NCBI GenBank assembly: GCA_946478915.1
Contig: CAMLER010000048.1
Location: 1-14,324, forward strand
Direction of reading: 5' to 3'
Origin: an uncultured Chryseolinea sp.
GTDB taxonomy: Bacteria; Bacteroidota; Bacteroidia; Cytophagales; Cyclobacteriaceae
DNA: 14,324 nucleotides
Under the pieces are notes generated by a model, which saw nothing but the letters and a program-made list of their open reading frames with translations, did not search any database and had not been told where the DNA came from. The position numbers and the translations under genes were made by a program. This document shows, in pieces, positions 7,191-14,324 of this stretch; the stretch's first letter is position 1, and each line of letters begins with the position of its first letter.

Positions 7191-9986
7191 TTAACGATGT
7201 TCGGCTACCGTTATTAATTTTTCGGCGTGGACAGCCCTGCCATCGCCAGTGACACCTTCAACGATGATCCGATATTGCGTTGGCAGATCAGCTGCGTAAA
7301 ATGTGACTTCCGCAATATTCTCAGCGTTGGTTAAGACTGTGGGATTCCAGTAAAGCGTTGCCCGGTAATCTGACAGTGAATGGGTTGGGGAGGGGACTGC
7401 ATAATTTGGAGCGCGGAATTTCTTAACGGGCGAAAAGCCAGCAACCTTTATTTCTTCAAACCGTCCCCGGTCACCAAAACGTTGATAATTACCAGAATTT
7501 TTTCGGGTGGTGATTACGATAACACCATTAGCGCCGCGAGAGCCGTACGCTGAGGAATTCGAATATTTCAGAACTTCAATTTTTTCAATATCGTGCGGAC
7601 TTAAGTTACTGATTAGTGACACGGTGCTTTCACTGAATCCGTCGGAAAAGGCATTAACCGGTATTCCGTCCAGCAGCACCAGCGGTTCGTTTTCACCACC
7701 TTGTTGCGCAAACGAATTTTGAGATCCAAGTTTGATGAAGCCGTTAACTACGCGCAACCCCGATACCTTGCTTTGCAGGGACATCATCACATCTTGTGTA
7801 TTCTGAGAGCGAAGCCATGCACCTGTCACCACCTGGTCAGCCAGGCCGAAAGTACTACTTCCTCGCGACTCCATCCGTGACTCATTTATAGTAACCTCAT
7901 CAAGCATGTGAGCAACGAGGGAATCATTTGATACATTATACCTGGATGGATTCTCGGCTCTATAAATTTCCACATCCAACGGTTTGACTACTGCTGCTTG
8001 CGGCGCGTATCGAATGGAGTCAAGAATTACTTTTCCTATTTTACCGGTTATTGTTTTTGCGAGAATTGAAAGCTTCGCAGTGTCATACAGCTTTAAATTA
8101 CTAAAGGCAAAATTGCCATTTTCCTCCGTCGTGATGGTAAACATCTGCGCTGTATTTTCCCGTGCAACTGCGATCACGCCCTGATCTCTTTTTCCCTTCC
8201 GGGAAACAAATCGTCCGCTAAAACTAAGGCCATGTTCAATCGGATGAGCTTTTTGAGGAAGGAGCGAATCCGGTAGGATAATTTTCGGGAAAGGTAAATC
8301 AAGCACGATGTTTTTTTCATTACCCGCATAAACAGCTTGTTTAAAATCGGTAACCGACACAGAATATTCACCCGGAACCAGGTTTCCAATAAAATCTCTT
8401 GCACCAATTCTCAGGGTTATCTTCTCCCGCATATCATAAGTATCTTTTTCCATTTCGATCGATACACTCCCAGTCGTATCCGGCGCCGGGTAAACATCCT
8501 TTGCCCTGGCCATTTCAGAATATTCCAATAATTTCATTGGCTTGGTAAATACCAGCGACGAATCAAAATTCAACATCCATCGGGTATAAGCCCGTAAAAC
8601 ATAATCACCTGTTGGCAAAGAGGGCGGAACAACAAAATTTCCAATAGCCATGCCGTTAGCAATCTCAAAGATCTTCATCAAAACCACCTCCTGAGATCCA
8701 TTAACGAGGTCCACGTACAACACCTGGCTGAGCGAATCTCTGTAAGCCTTCGATCCATAATTCATATAGGCCCTGAACCAAACAGTTTCGTTGGGATAAT
8801 AGTAGGAACGGTCCGTGTGTAAGTAAGGCCGCTCCAACAAGTACTGCAAGGCATTGATGGGTTCGGCTTGCTCTATTTTTTGTTGTTGAGAATAGAATTT
8901 CCCTTCAGGCGGATTATAATCATAAGGCAGTAACTCAGCGATTCGCGCTTCGCTCATGTTGCCGGATAAATACGATTTGTCAGGATTCAGCACGACACCA
9001 TCACCGTTCACCAGCAGCGTACCGTTGGCGGTTTCAAGCCAGCTAACGGCGTGCGTAACGTTGCGATAAATATCGGGGCGGGCGGACTTATTTAAATAAT
9101 GAATTTCCAGTCGTTCCGGAAACTGGATTTGAAACTGATTGGCGCGGACCTCCGCGTAATGAAGATCTTCTATATCGTAAACAAACAATTCCTTGCCAAC
9201 GTTGGAAAGAAAATTCGCCATCCTGATTATGTCATCCGCGCCGGTATCATCTCTGTACAACTCAAATCCATTGTTGTTTAGAGTTCGATTGATGATGGAT
9301 CTGAAAAGATGACGCGACGACCCACCAAAAACCTCGGCCCGGTTTTTCGCCCACTCATTCTTAGTGGTCGAATCTCCCGGAGCCATCGGCTGAAACCTGA
9401 CGTTTCCAGCGATAAGATAATCTTTGCTCCCGACCTTGAAATTTACCACCTGGTAGTAAAGCTTATAGCCAAGACTAAAATTTTCAATCTCTAAAACCTC
9501 GGATGCGCGCGCGGTAAAGAATCCCTTTTCATTCCATTCGAAATCCAAGACCCACGGATTTAGAATTTCGCAACGGGCGGCATGTACGCTGTTTCCCAAA
9601 AACAAACGCTTGAATTTTTCGTATTGCCTATCCCAATTCTTATCTCTCTTGGCGCGAATCTTCACCTCCTTAAGATCTTTGGTTTCAAGGCCGATGGTAA
9701 TAGAAATTTCTGCAGAATCTTTTACAGTAATTTTATGCTTCTGAGGATGGTGTCCAACAAAGGTTGCAACCAAATCCTGCTGCCCGACTGGCACATTTCG
9801 CAAAACGAATTCGCCGCTGCCATTTGCCGTGGTTCCGATTGTGGTATAATTAAGATACACCACAGCAAACGGAAGTCGTTCGCGCGTTCGGTTATTAACA
9901 ACGATTCCCTTAATTGTTCCGGTTTGCGCCAAGGATTCTGCGACGACCAGAAGGAAAAATACAGATAACGACAACTTATTTCGCAT
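7191..9986 (-). CDS. secreted protein with carboxypeptidase-regulatory-like, MG2-like and TonB-plug domains, no beta-barrel
   Basis: The product is 931 residues from the ATG at 9986. An upstream ATG at 10040 adds 18 residues before the signal peptide and overlaps trmD, so it is not chosen. Segments: signal peptide about 1-20, with likely cleavage after SLA; carboxypeptidase-D regulatory-like beta-sandwich about 22-110 (GTIKGIVVNNRTRERLPFA); a region I do not recognise, about 115-375; an MG2-like macroglobulin domain about 385-490 (RPYLHTDRSYYYPNETVWF); further beta-rich domains to about 670; LDEVTI (695-700), like the sequence before the plug in SusC-type receptors; a TonB-receptor plug about 711-830 (PLVLLDGIPV, DIEKIEVLKYSNSSAYGSRG, GVIVITT); and a beta-rich end with LYWNPTV. 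No transmembrane barrel follows, so it cannot be a complete TonB-dependent transporter. Its role is unknown; an outer-membrane-associated or periplasmic function is inferred. Opposite in strand to the ribosomal genes around it. Confidence 0.85.
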   Translation of the reverse strand: MRNKLSLSVFFLLVVAESLAQTGTIKGIVVNNRTRERLPFAVVYLNYTTIGTTANGSGEFVLRNVPVGQQDLVATFVGHHPQKHKITVKDSAEISITIGLETKDLKEVKIRAKRDKNWDRQYEKFKRLFLGNSVHAARCEILNPWVLDFEWNEKGFFTARASEVLEIENFSLGYKLYYQVVNFKVGSKDYLIAGNVRFQPMAPGDSTTKNEWAKNRAEVFGGSSRHLFRSIINRTLNNNGFELYRDDTGADDIIRMANFLSNVGKELFVYDIEDLHYAEVRANQFQIQFPERLEIHYLNKSARPDIYRNVTHAVSWLETANGTLLVNGDGVVLNPDKSYLSGNMSEARIAELLPYDYNPPEGKFYSQQQKIEQAEPINALQYLLERPYLHTDRSYYYPNETVWFRAYMNYGSKAYRDSLSQVLYVDLVNGSQEVVLMKIFEIANGMAIGNFVVPPSLPTGDYVLRAYTRWMLNFDSSLVFTKPMKLLEYSEMARAKDVYPAPDTTGSVSIEMEKDTYDMREKITLRIGARDFIGNLVPGEYSVSVTDFKQAVYAGNEKNIVLDLPFPKIILPDSLLPQKAHPIEHGLSFSGRFVSRKGKRDQGVIAVARENTAQMFTITTEENGNFAFSNLKLYDTAKLSILAKTITGKIGKVILDSIRYAPQAAVVKPLDVEIYRAENPSRYNVSNDSLVAHMLDEVTINESRMESRGSSTFGLADQVVTGAWLRSQNTQDVMMSLQSKVSGLRVVNGFIKLGSQNSFAQQGGENEPLVLLDGIPVNAFSDGFSESTVSLISNLSPHDIEKIEVLKYSNSSAYGSRGANGVIVITTRKNSGNYQRFGDRGRFEEIKVAGFSPVKKFRAPNYAVPSPTHSLSDYRATLYWNPTVLTNAENIAEVTFYAADLPTQYRIIVEGVTGDGRAVHAEKLITVAEHR

Positions 9987-10003
9987 GGGTATTAGGCAGT
10001 TTC

Positions 10004-10032
10004 TAAATTTACTTAATTTTTTTATCAACAAA
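10004..10032 (-). promoter_or_regulatory. candidate promoter for the plug-domain protein gene
   Basis: Read on the minus strand, TTTG (10029-10032) is followed after 17 bases by TAAATTTA (10004-10011), one mismatch from TAnnTTTG. This gives a leader of about 12-15 nt before the ATG at 9986, short but possible. The TAAATTTA is its own reverse complement. The whole divergent spacer between this gene and trmD is only 48 bp (9987-10034). I see no matching plus-strand promoter in it for trmD. Confidence 0.45.
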
Positions 10033-10034
10033 GG

Positions 10035-10709
10035 ATGCACATCGATATCATTACCTGCCTGCCAAAACTCCTTGAAAGCCCTTTCTCAGACTCAATAATG
10101 AAAAGAGCCCAAGCAAAGGGACTGGTGACCGTGAACATTGTCGATCTCAGGGCATATTCGACAAGTAAGCATAAGTCCGTTGACGATTACGCTTTTGGTG
10201 GTGGCGCAGGAATGGTGCTTATGATAGAACCTATTGACCGTTGCCTTGAAGATTTGAAATCGAAAAGAAGCTACGATGACATCATATATATGAGTCCCGA
10301 CGGCGCCCAACTCACACAATCCGTTGCAAATGAGTTGAGCCTCAAACAAAACCTGATATTGCTTTGCGGCCATTACAAAGGCGTGGACGAACGCGTACGT
10401 GAACACCTAGTTACCAGGGAAATAAGTATCGGCAATTACGTGCTATCGGGTGGTGAACTCGCCGCGGCGGTATTGGCTGACACGGTCATACGCCTTTTGC
10501 CCGGCGTTCTTTCAGACGAGACGTCCGCTTTGACCGACTCATTCCAGGACAACCTTATTGCTCCGCCGGTTTACACCAGACCGGCTAACTACAGGGGCTG
10601 GGAAGTTCCCCCCGTGCTCTTATCGGGTCATCAGGCGAAAATTGAGGAGTGGAAGCACGAAAAAGCGCTGGAACGGACTAAAAACCGACGTCCAGAGCTT
10701 CTGGAATAG
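10035..10709 (+). CDS. trmD: tRNA (guanine-37-N1)-methyltransferase
   Basis: TrmD methylates G37 next to the anticodon using S-adenosylmethionine and prevents +1 frameshifting. The 224-residue protein is of normal size. It shows the SPOUT trefoil-knot region: [10 protein letters not shown] (53-62), the SAM-binding [13 protein letters not shown] (109-121) and [18 protein letters not shown] (129-146), then the linker TDSF with D168 where the family's catalytic aspartate lies (D169 in E. coli), PPVYTRP (177-183), and a C-terminal helical part ending in [13 protein letters not shown]134 stands where E. coli TrmD has Asp in SIGDYVLSGG. The start fits the family opening ([10 protein letters not shown]). 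It is separated from rimM by a 2.8-kb opposite-strand gene, and no good plus-strand promoter is visible before it, so how it is transcribed is open. Confidence 0.97.
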   Translation: MHIDIITCLPKLLESPFSDSIMKRAQAKGLVTVNIVDLRAYSTSKHKSVDDYAFGGGAGMVLMIEPIDRCLEDLKSKRSYDDIIYMSPDGAQLTQSVANELSLKQNLILLCGHYKGVDERVREHLVTREISIGNYVLSGGELAAAVLADTVIRLLPGVLSDETSALTDSFQDNLIAPPVYTRPANYRGWEVPPVLLSGHQAKIEEWKHEKALERTKNRRPELLE

Positions 10710-10726
10710 GCAGATTTTCAATCATG

Positions 10727-10751
10727 TTGAATTGATTGAAAAATTCAATTC
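10727..10751. repeat. overlapping AT-rich inverted repeats before rplS
   Basis: TTGAATT (10727-10733) pairs with AATTCAA (10742-10748), GAATTG (10729-10734) with CAATTC (10746-10751), and ATTGAA (10735-10740) with TTCAAT (10744-10749). These mutually exclusive pairings come from TTGAAT/ATTCAA-type words used in both orientations. They overlap the -33 element of the rplS promoter. It could be an operator, a weak trmD terminator without a proper T-run, or chance in AT-rich DNA. Confidence 0.4.
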
Positions 10752-10765
10752 TTTCCCTACCTTTG
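10736..10765 (+). promoter_or_regulatory. consensus Bacteroidota promoter for rplS
   Basis: TTG (10736-10738) followed after 19 bases by TACCTTTG (10758-10765), a perfect TAnnTTTG. Transcription would start near 10772, about 20 nt before the rplS ATG at 10793. This separates rplS expression from trmD, fitting the need for far more L19 than TrmD. Confidence 0.75.
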
Positions 10766-10792
10766 CAGTCCAATTTTCAAAACCATCGAGTC

Positions 10793-11146
10793 ATGGCCGA
10801 TCTGATAAAATTAGTTGAACAGGAATACGCAAAGGTCCGGGAGAAATTTCCTGACTTTAAGCCCGGGGACACCATTAACGTCCACGTAAAAATTAAAGAA
10901 GGAAATAAGGAACGTATTCAGCAATTCCAGGGCACAGTCATACAGCGCAAGAGCCCAGGAACCAATGGCGAAAGCTTTACAGTTCGGAAGATATCCAATG
11001 GCGTTGGTGTGGAACGTATTTTTCCCATTGTTTCGCCCACCATTGATAAGATCGATTTGATCAAAGTAGGTAGAGTTCGTCGCGCAAAACTCTATTATCT
11101 GAAAGGAAGACAGGGTAAGGCTGCACGTATCAGAGAAAAAGTTTAA
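10793..11146 (+). CDS. rplS: 50S ribosomal protein L19
   Basis: L19 lies at the 30S-50S interface of the large subunit. From the ATG at 10793 it is 117 residues, the usual length, starting [14 protein letters not shown]. Conserved blocks are [20 protein letters not shown], the [13 protein letters not shown] strand-turn, [18 protein letters not shown], and the basic end [25 protein letters not shown]. The frame can be opened at a TTG at 10736, but that adds 19 residues not found in L19 and lies inside the promoter, so it is rejected. It is transcribed from its own promoter and closed by a hairpin terminator 18 bases after the stop, making it effectively monocistronic, perhaps with some read-through from trmD. 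Confidence 0.97.
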   Translation: MADLIKLVEQEYAKVREKFPDFKPGDTINVHVKIKEGNKERIQQFQGTVIQRKSPGTNGESFTVRKISNGVGVERIFPIVSPTIDKIDLIKVGRVRRAKLYYLKGRQGKAARIREKV

Positions 11147-11163
11147 GTTCTGCTATAGATCGC

Positions 11164-11193
11164 AAAAAGCCATTCTACCTGGGATGGCTTTTT
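11164..11193 (+). terminator. intrinsic terminator after rplS
   Basis: A perfect 10-bp stem pairs AAAAAGCCAT (11164-11173) with ATGGCTTTTT (11184-11193) across a 10-base loop. The T5 at the end of the stem serves as the U-tract, and the A5 on the other side would allow termination from the opposite strand as well. The remainder of the spacer to the next gene (11194-11343) holds only the fbaB promoter as far as I can see. Confidence 0.85.
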
Positions 11194-11283
11194 GATTTTC
11201 GGACTATTTCAAGACACGGCTTTGAGGTCAAAATAATGCCCGATTCCGGGTCCGCCGCTGCCTCAATGGTGTAGGTCGCCTCG

Positions 11284-11314
11284 TTAGCATCCTACTGAAT
11301 TATTAATAACTTTG
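11284..11314 (+). promoter_or_regulatory. promoter for the fbaB-accD unit
   Basis: TAACTTTG (11307-11314) matches TAnnTTTG exactly. The -33 position, 20 bases upstream, has TTA (11284-11286) rather than TTG, so the upstream element is weak. The predicted start near 11321 leaves a leader of about 22 nt before the ATG at 11344. Confidence 0.6.
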
Positions 11315-11343
11315 TCGTCGTTTAAAGTTTCCTGAGGGTTAAC

Positions 11344-12414
11344 ATGGGAAAAAATATTAATGATCTTTTAGGAAAAGATGCCGAATTCCTGCTCAGGCAC
11401 CAGAGCAAAACAATCCTGAAAGACCAGCTTCATATCCCCGGACCGGATTTCGTCGACCGTGTTTTTGCTCAAACCAATCGCAATACACAGGTACTGCGCA
11501 GTTTGCAGACTATATTTGGAACCGGCAGGCTCGCAGACACGGGATATGTTTCCATCCTACCGATCGACCAGGGCATTGAGCACAGCGCGGGCGCCTCATT
11601 TGCCAAAAACCCGGCATATTTCGACCCCGAAAACATAGTCAAACTAGCAATTGAAGGAGGGTGCAATGGTGTCGCGACGACCTTTGGTGTTTTGGCCATG
11701 GCGTCAAGAAAATATGCGCACAAGATACCATTCATCGTAAAGATCAATCATAACGAGCTCCTGACTCACCCGAATAAGCATGACCAAATCATGTTTGGAT
11801 CTGTGAAGGATGCCTGGAACCTTGGCGCAATAGCAATTGGTGCAACAATTTATTTTGGCTCCGATCAGTCGACGCGCCAAATCATTGAAGTCTCCCGCGC
11901 CTTTGAAGAAGCACATGAACTGGGCATGGCCACGATCTTATGGTGCTATACCCGAAACAATGCTTTTAAGAAAGATGGCATTGACTATCACAGTTCAGCG
12001 GACCTCACGGGACAGGCAAATCACCTGGGAGTGACAATACAAGCTGATATCATCAAACAAAAGCTGGCTGAGAATAACGGTGGATATAAAGCATTGAATA
12101 CTGGTGGCAGCAGCTATGGCAAACTGGACGAGCGAATTTATACCGAGCTAACTTCCGACCATCCAATTGATCTATGCCGCTATCAGGTGGCGAATTGCTA
12201 TATGGGTCGCGCCGGACTGATCAGCTCTGGTGGTGAGTCCAAGGGGGCAAGTGATCTGGGAGATGCAGTCCGAACTGCCGTTATCAATAAACGCGCAGGC
12301 GGAATGGGGCTGATCTCGGGCAGAAAATCCTTCCAGCGTCCGATGAAAGAAGGCGTGGAAATATTGAACGCAATTCAGGATGTGTATCTTGATAAAACTA
12401 TCAGTTTAGCCTAA
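11344..12414 (+). CDS. fbaB: class I fructose-bisphosphate aldolase, FbaB/DhnA type
   Basis: This enzyme interconverts fructose 1,6-bisphosphate with dihydroxyacetone phosphate and glyceraldehyde 3-phosphate through a Schiff base, without metal. The 356 residues match E. coli FbaB (about 350) along the whole length, for example [32 protein letters not shown] (68-87), [28 protein letters not shown] (164-173), [31 protein letters not shown] (234-240), NNGGYKA, and [15 protein letters not shown] (310-324). By family pattern K238 in ADIIKQK is the likely Schiff-base lysine; that assignment is inference. It is followed after 46 bp by accD with no terminator between, so a two-gene transcript is likely. 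The preceding rplS terminator and a TAACTTTG promoter mark the unit's start. Confidence 0.95.
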   Translation: MGKNINDLLGKDAEFLLRHQSKTILKDQLHIPGPDFVDRVFAQTNRNTQVLRSLQTIFGTGRLADTGYVSILPIDQGIEHSAGASFAKNPAYFDPENIVKLAIEGGCNGVATTFGVLAMASRKYAHKIPFIVKINHNELLTHPNKHDQIMFGSVKDAWNLGAIAIGATIYFGSDQSTRQIIEVSRAFEEAHELGMATILWCYTRNNAFKKDGIDYHSSADLTGQANHLGVTIQADIIKQKLAENNGGYKALNTGGSSYGKLDERIYTELTSDHPIDLCRYQVANCYMGRAGLISSGGESKGASDLGDAVRTAVINKRAGGMGLISGRKSFQRPMKEGVEILNAIQDVYLDKTISLA

Positions 12415-12460
12415 AACTTATTAGTGTAGTTGGAATTAACAATATCAAAGCTATTAAAGT

Positions 12461-13303
12461 ATGTCCTGGTTTAAGCGAAGCGACAAGGGAATTTTAACAC
12501 CTACCGAATCTAAACGTGAAGTTCCCGACGGGCTTTGGTTTAAGTCTCCGGCCGGAAAAATCATTCACACTCGTGAACTTAAGAACAACGCGTATGTGGT
12601 TCCGGATGAAAGTTATCATGTTCGAATAGGGTCTGAGGAATATTTTGAGATACTTTTCGACGACAACAAATTCACGGAACTGGATGCTGATATGGAATCG
12701 GCCGACCCCCTGAAGTTTAAGGATACAAAGCCTTATCCCAAGCGCATAAAGGAAACACAGGAAAAATCGCAGTTAAAAGACGCAGTTCGGACGGCATATG
12801 GAAAATTGCATGGCCTCGACATCACCATTGCCTGTATGGACTTCAGCTTTATCGGAGGATCGATGGGGTCCGTTGTCGGAGAAAAAATTGCTCGCGCCAT
12901 GGACTACAGTATAAAAAATAAAGTGCCATTTCTGATGATATCCAGATCCGGCGGCGCGCGCATGATGGAAGCTGGCTTGTCGCTGATGCAAATGGCAAAG
13001 ACGTCGGCTAAGATTGCGCAGATGGACGAGGCAAAGATACCGTACATCTCATTGCTTACGGATCCCACTACTGGCGGCGTTACAGCATCTTATGCGATGC
13101 TGGGCGACTTTAATATTGCCGAGCCCAATGCTCTGATTGGATTTGCCGGCCCTCGCGTGATCCGCGAGACCATCGGAAAGGACCTGCCGAAAGGATTTCA
13201 GAGCGCTGAATTTGTGCTCGAGCACGGTTTCCTCGACTTTATTATTGACAGACGAAATCTGAAAAACAGGTTGTCTACACTCCTCCGGATGCTGCAGAAT
13301 TGA
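12461..13303 (+). CDS. accD: acetyl-CoA carboxylase carboxyltransferase subunit beta, lacking the zinc-finger cysteines
   Basis: AccD pairs with AccA to move the carboxyl group from biotin to acetyl-CoA, making malonyl-CoA for fatty acids. The 280-residue protein starts MSWFKR as in the family and has the crotonase-type carboxyltransferase core: [13 protein letters not shown] (130-142), [12 protein letters not shown] (161-172), [16 protein letters not shown] (201-216), [15 protein letters not shown] (220-234), LEHGFLDFI (253-261). The N-terminal zinc ribbon is preserved in outline ([18 protein letters not shown]), but the four ligand cysteines are replaced by S29, G32, V47 and E50. The whole protein has a single cysteine, C125. 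From memory this loss is shared by other Bacteroidota AccD proteins and is not a local defect. It lies 46 bp after fbaB; its stop is three bases from the convergent hemE stop, with no terminator in the gap. Confidence 0.96.
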   Translation: MSWFKRSDKGILTPTESKREVPDGLWFKSPAGKIIHTRELKNNAYVVPDESYHVRIGSEEYFEILFDDNKFTELDADMESADPLKFKDTKPYPKRIKETQEKSQLKDAVRTAYGKLHGLDITIACMDFSFIGGSMGSVVGEKIARAMDYSIKNKVPFLMISRSGGARMMEAGLSLMQMAKTSAKIAQMDEAKIPYISLLTDPTTGGVTASYAMLGDFNIAEPNALIGFAGPRVIRETIGKDLPKGFQSAEFVLEHGFLDFIIDRRNLKNRLSTLLRMLQN

Positions 13304-13306
13304 GTG

Positions 13307-14324
13307 CTAATGCTTAGCTACTGATTTTGCTGCCGAGTATTCCTTCACAGTGTCTATAAAGCATTTCACTTTATCGGCCTCAATATCCGGATATAATCCA
13401 TGACCCAGGTTTGCAATGTGGCGGTGATGGCCAAATGCATCCAGCATTTTTTTGGTTTGTTTCTCCACATCCGCGAGCGTTCCGTATAGTGCACACGGAT
13501 CGAGATTTCCCTGAAGGACCTTATCGGGGATCAACCTTCTGGTTTCTTCGATTCCCATGTTCCAATCAAGCCCGACCACTTCACAGTTCAGGTCATTCAT
13601 CTCTGCACGTGAAAAGAAGGCACCCTTTGCGAAAACTATTTTTGGTACTGCGTGAATGGCATCGCAGATCTTGGAAATGTATCTTAGTGAAAATTCGCGG
13701 TATTGGTCCGGGCCCAGTATCCCTGCCCACGAATCAAAGATTTGTATGATATCGGCCCCAGCACTGATTTGCCCCTGCAAATAATGAATGGTGCTTTCGG
13801 TGATCATATCCAACAACTGGTGCGAAAAAGCAGGTTGGGTATATAGCATTTTCTTTGCTGCGCTGAAGGTCTTGCTTCCCTTGCCCTCAATCATATAAGA
13901 AAATATCGTCCAGGGCGCTCCAGCGAAACCTATGAGTGGCACTTGGCCATTGAGTTCGCTTTTTGTGAGTCTGATGGCATCCAAAACGTATTGCAATTCG
14001 AAGGCCTCAGCAATGTGCAGTCCCTTTAGATCCGAGGGCGAGGACACTTTTTTTGGAAATACAGGACCTTTGTTTTCTTCCATCTCATAGTTAAGACCCA
14101 TAGCCTCCGGAATTACCAGAATGTCAGAAAAGATGATCGCAGCGTCAACTTTCAATATGCGCACAGGCTGTATCGTTACTTCGGCTGCCAACTCAGGCGT
14201 TTTTACCAAAGTTTTAAAATCCTTTGCAGCCTCGCGCACCTTGCGATATTCAGGAAGGATGCGGCCTGCCTGACGCATAAGCCAAACCGGTATCCGGGGA
14301 GTGGATTCTCCTCTGGCGGCCTGA
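13307..14324 (-). CDS. hemE: uroporphyrinogen decarboxylase (5' end beyond the window)
   Basis: HemE removes four acetate carboxyls from uroporphyrinogen III to give coproporphyrinogen III in haem synthesis. The frame is open to the window edge. Upstream of the in-frame Met at 14278 it still encodes family sequence ([14 protein letters not shown]) leading into [12 protein letters not shown], so that Met is internal and the true start lies a few residues beyond 14324. About 338 residues are visible of the usual 340-355. Other signatures are [17 protein letters not shown] with the conserved Asp, [50 protein letters not shown] and the closing [20 protein letters not shown]. It is transcribed toward accD and ends three bases from that gene's stop. 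Confidence 0.96.
   Translation of the reverse strand, partial: QAARGESTPRIPVWLMRQAGRILPEYRKVREAAKDFKTLVKTPELAAEVTIQPVRILKVDAAIIFSDILVIPEAMGLNYEMEENKGPVFPKKVSSPSDLKGLHIAEAFELQYVLDAIRLTKSELNGQVPLIGFAGAPWTIFSYMIEGKGSKTFSAAKKMLYTQPAFSHQLLDMITESTIHYLQGQISAGADIIQIFDSWAGILGPDQYREFSLRYISKICDAIHAVPKIVFAKGAFFSRAEMNDLNCEVVGLDWNMGIEETRRLIPDKVLQGNLDPCALYGTLADVEKQTKKMLDAFGHHRHIANLGHGLYPDIEADKVKCFIDTVKEYSAAKSVAKH

Noticed and set aside
9987..10040. Start of the plug-domain gene at 10040
   Set aside because: It would put 18 residues before a clear signal peptide and overlap the trmD start; the ATG at 9986 gives a normal signal sequence.
10736..10792. TTG-initiated 19-residue N-terminal extension of L19
   Set aside because: It lies within the promoter region, and L19 proteins start at MADLIK-like sequences.
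11178..11291. 38-codon minus-strand open stretch reading ANEATYTIEAAADPESG, possibly a gene remnant
   Set aside because: The product looks protein-like, but it has no start codon, is short enough to be open by chance, overlaps the rplS terminator, and I recognise no parent family.

Overview
The window is ordinary core chromosome of a member of the Bacteroidota, most likely a Cytophagales-type organism. Reasons: several promoters fit the phylum's TTG/TTTG-N17-20-TAnnTTTG pattern; start codons lack good Shine-Dalgarno sequences; AccD has lost its zinc-finger cysteines; there is a large secreted protein combining carboxypeptidase-regulatory, MG2-like and TonB-plug segments; and S16 has a long Ala/Glu-rich tail. 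The genus assignment is an inference from gene content, not a database result.

Layout. Positions 1-148 hold two tracts of 7-bp tandem repeats directly downstream of lpdA. Positions 149-5874 (minus strand) are a complete 2-oxoglutarate dehydrogenase operon, sucA-sucB-lpdA (E1, E2 and E3), with gaps of only 34 and 49 bp. A divergent control region (5875-6085) separates it from rpsP. Positions 6086-11146 (plus strand) carry the four genes of the classical rpsP-rimM-trmD-rplS ribosome/tRNA-modification cluster. Here the cluster is broken up: a strong terminator-like hairpin lies between rpsP and rimM, a 2.8-kb gene on the opposite strand (7191-9986) is interposed between rimM and trmD, and rplS has its own consensus promoter and terminator. 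Positions 11344-13303 (plus) are a class I (FbaB-type) fructose-bisphosphate aldolase followed by accD. From 13307 to the window edge (minus) is hemE, cut at its 5' end and convergent with accD.

Functionally the window covers central carbon metabolism (TCA cycle, glycolysis/gluconeogenesis), fatty-acid initiation, haem synthesis and ribosome production. I see no CRISPR, tRNA, rRNA, transposase, phage or toxin-antitoxin signature, and no convincing undescribed defence or mobile system. The points most worth a second look are an apparent -1 frameshift in the rpsP tail, a terminator/attenuator touching the rimM start codon, the interrupted trmD cluster with its barrel-less TonB-plug protein, the heptanucleotide repeat tracts, and AccD without zinc ligands.
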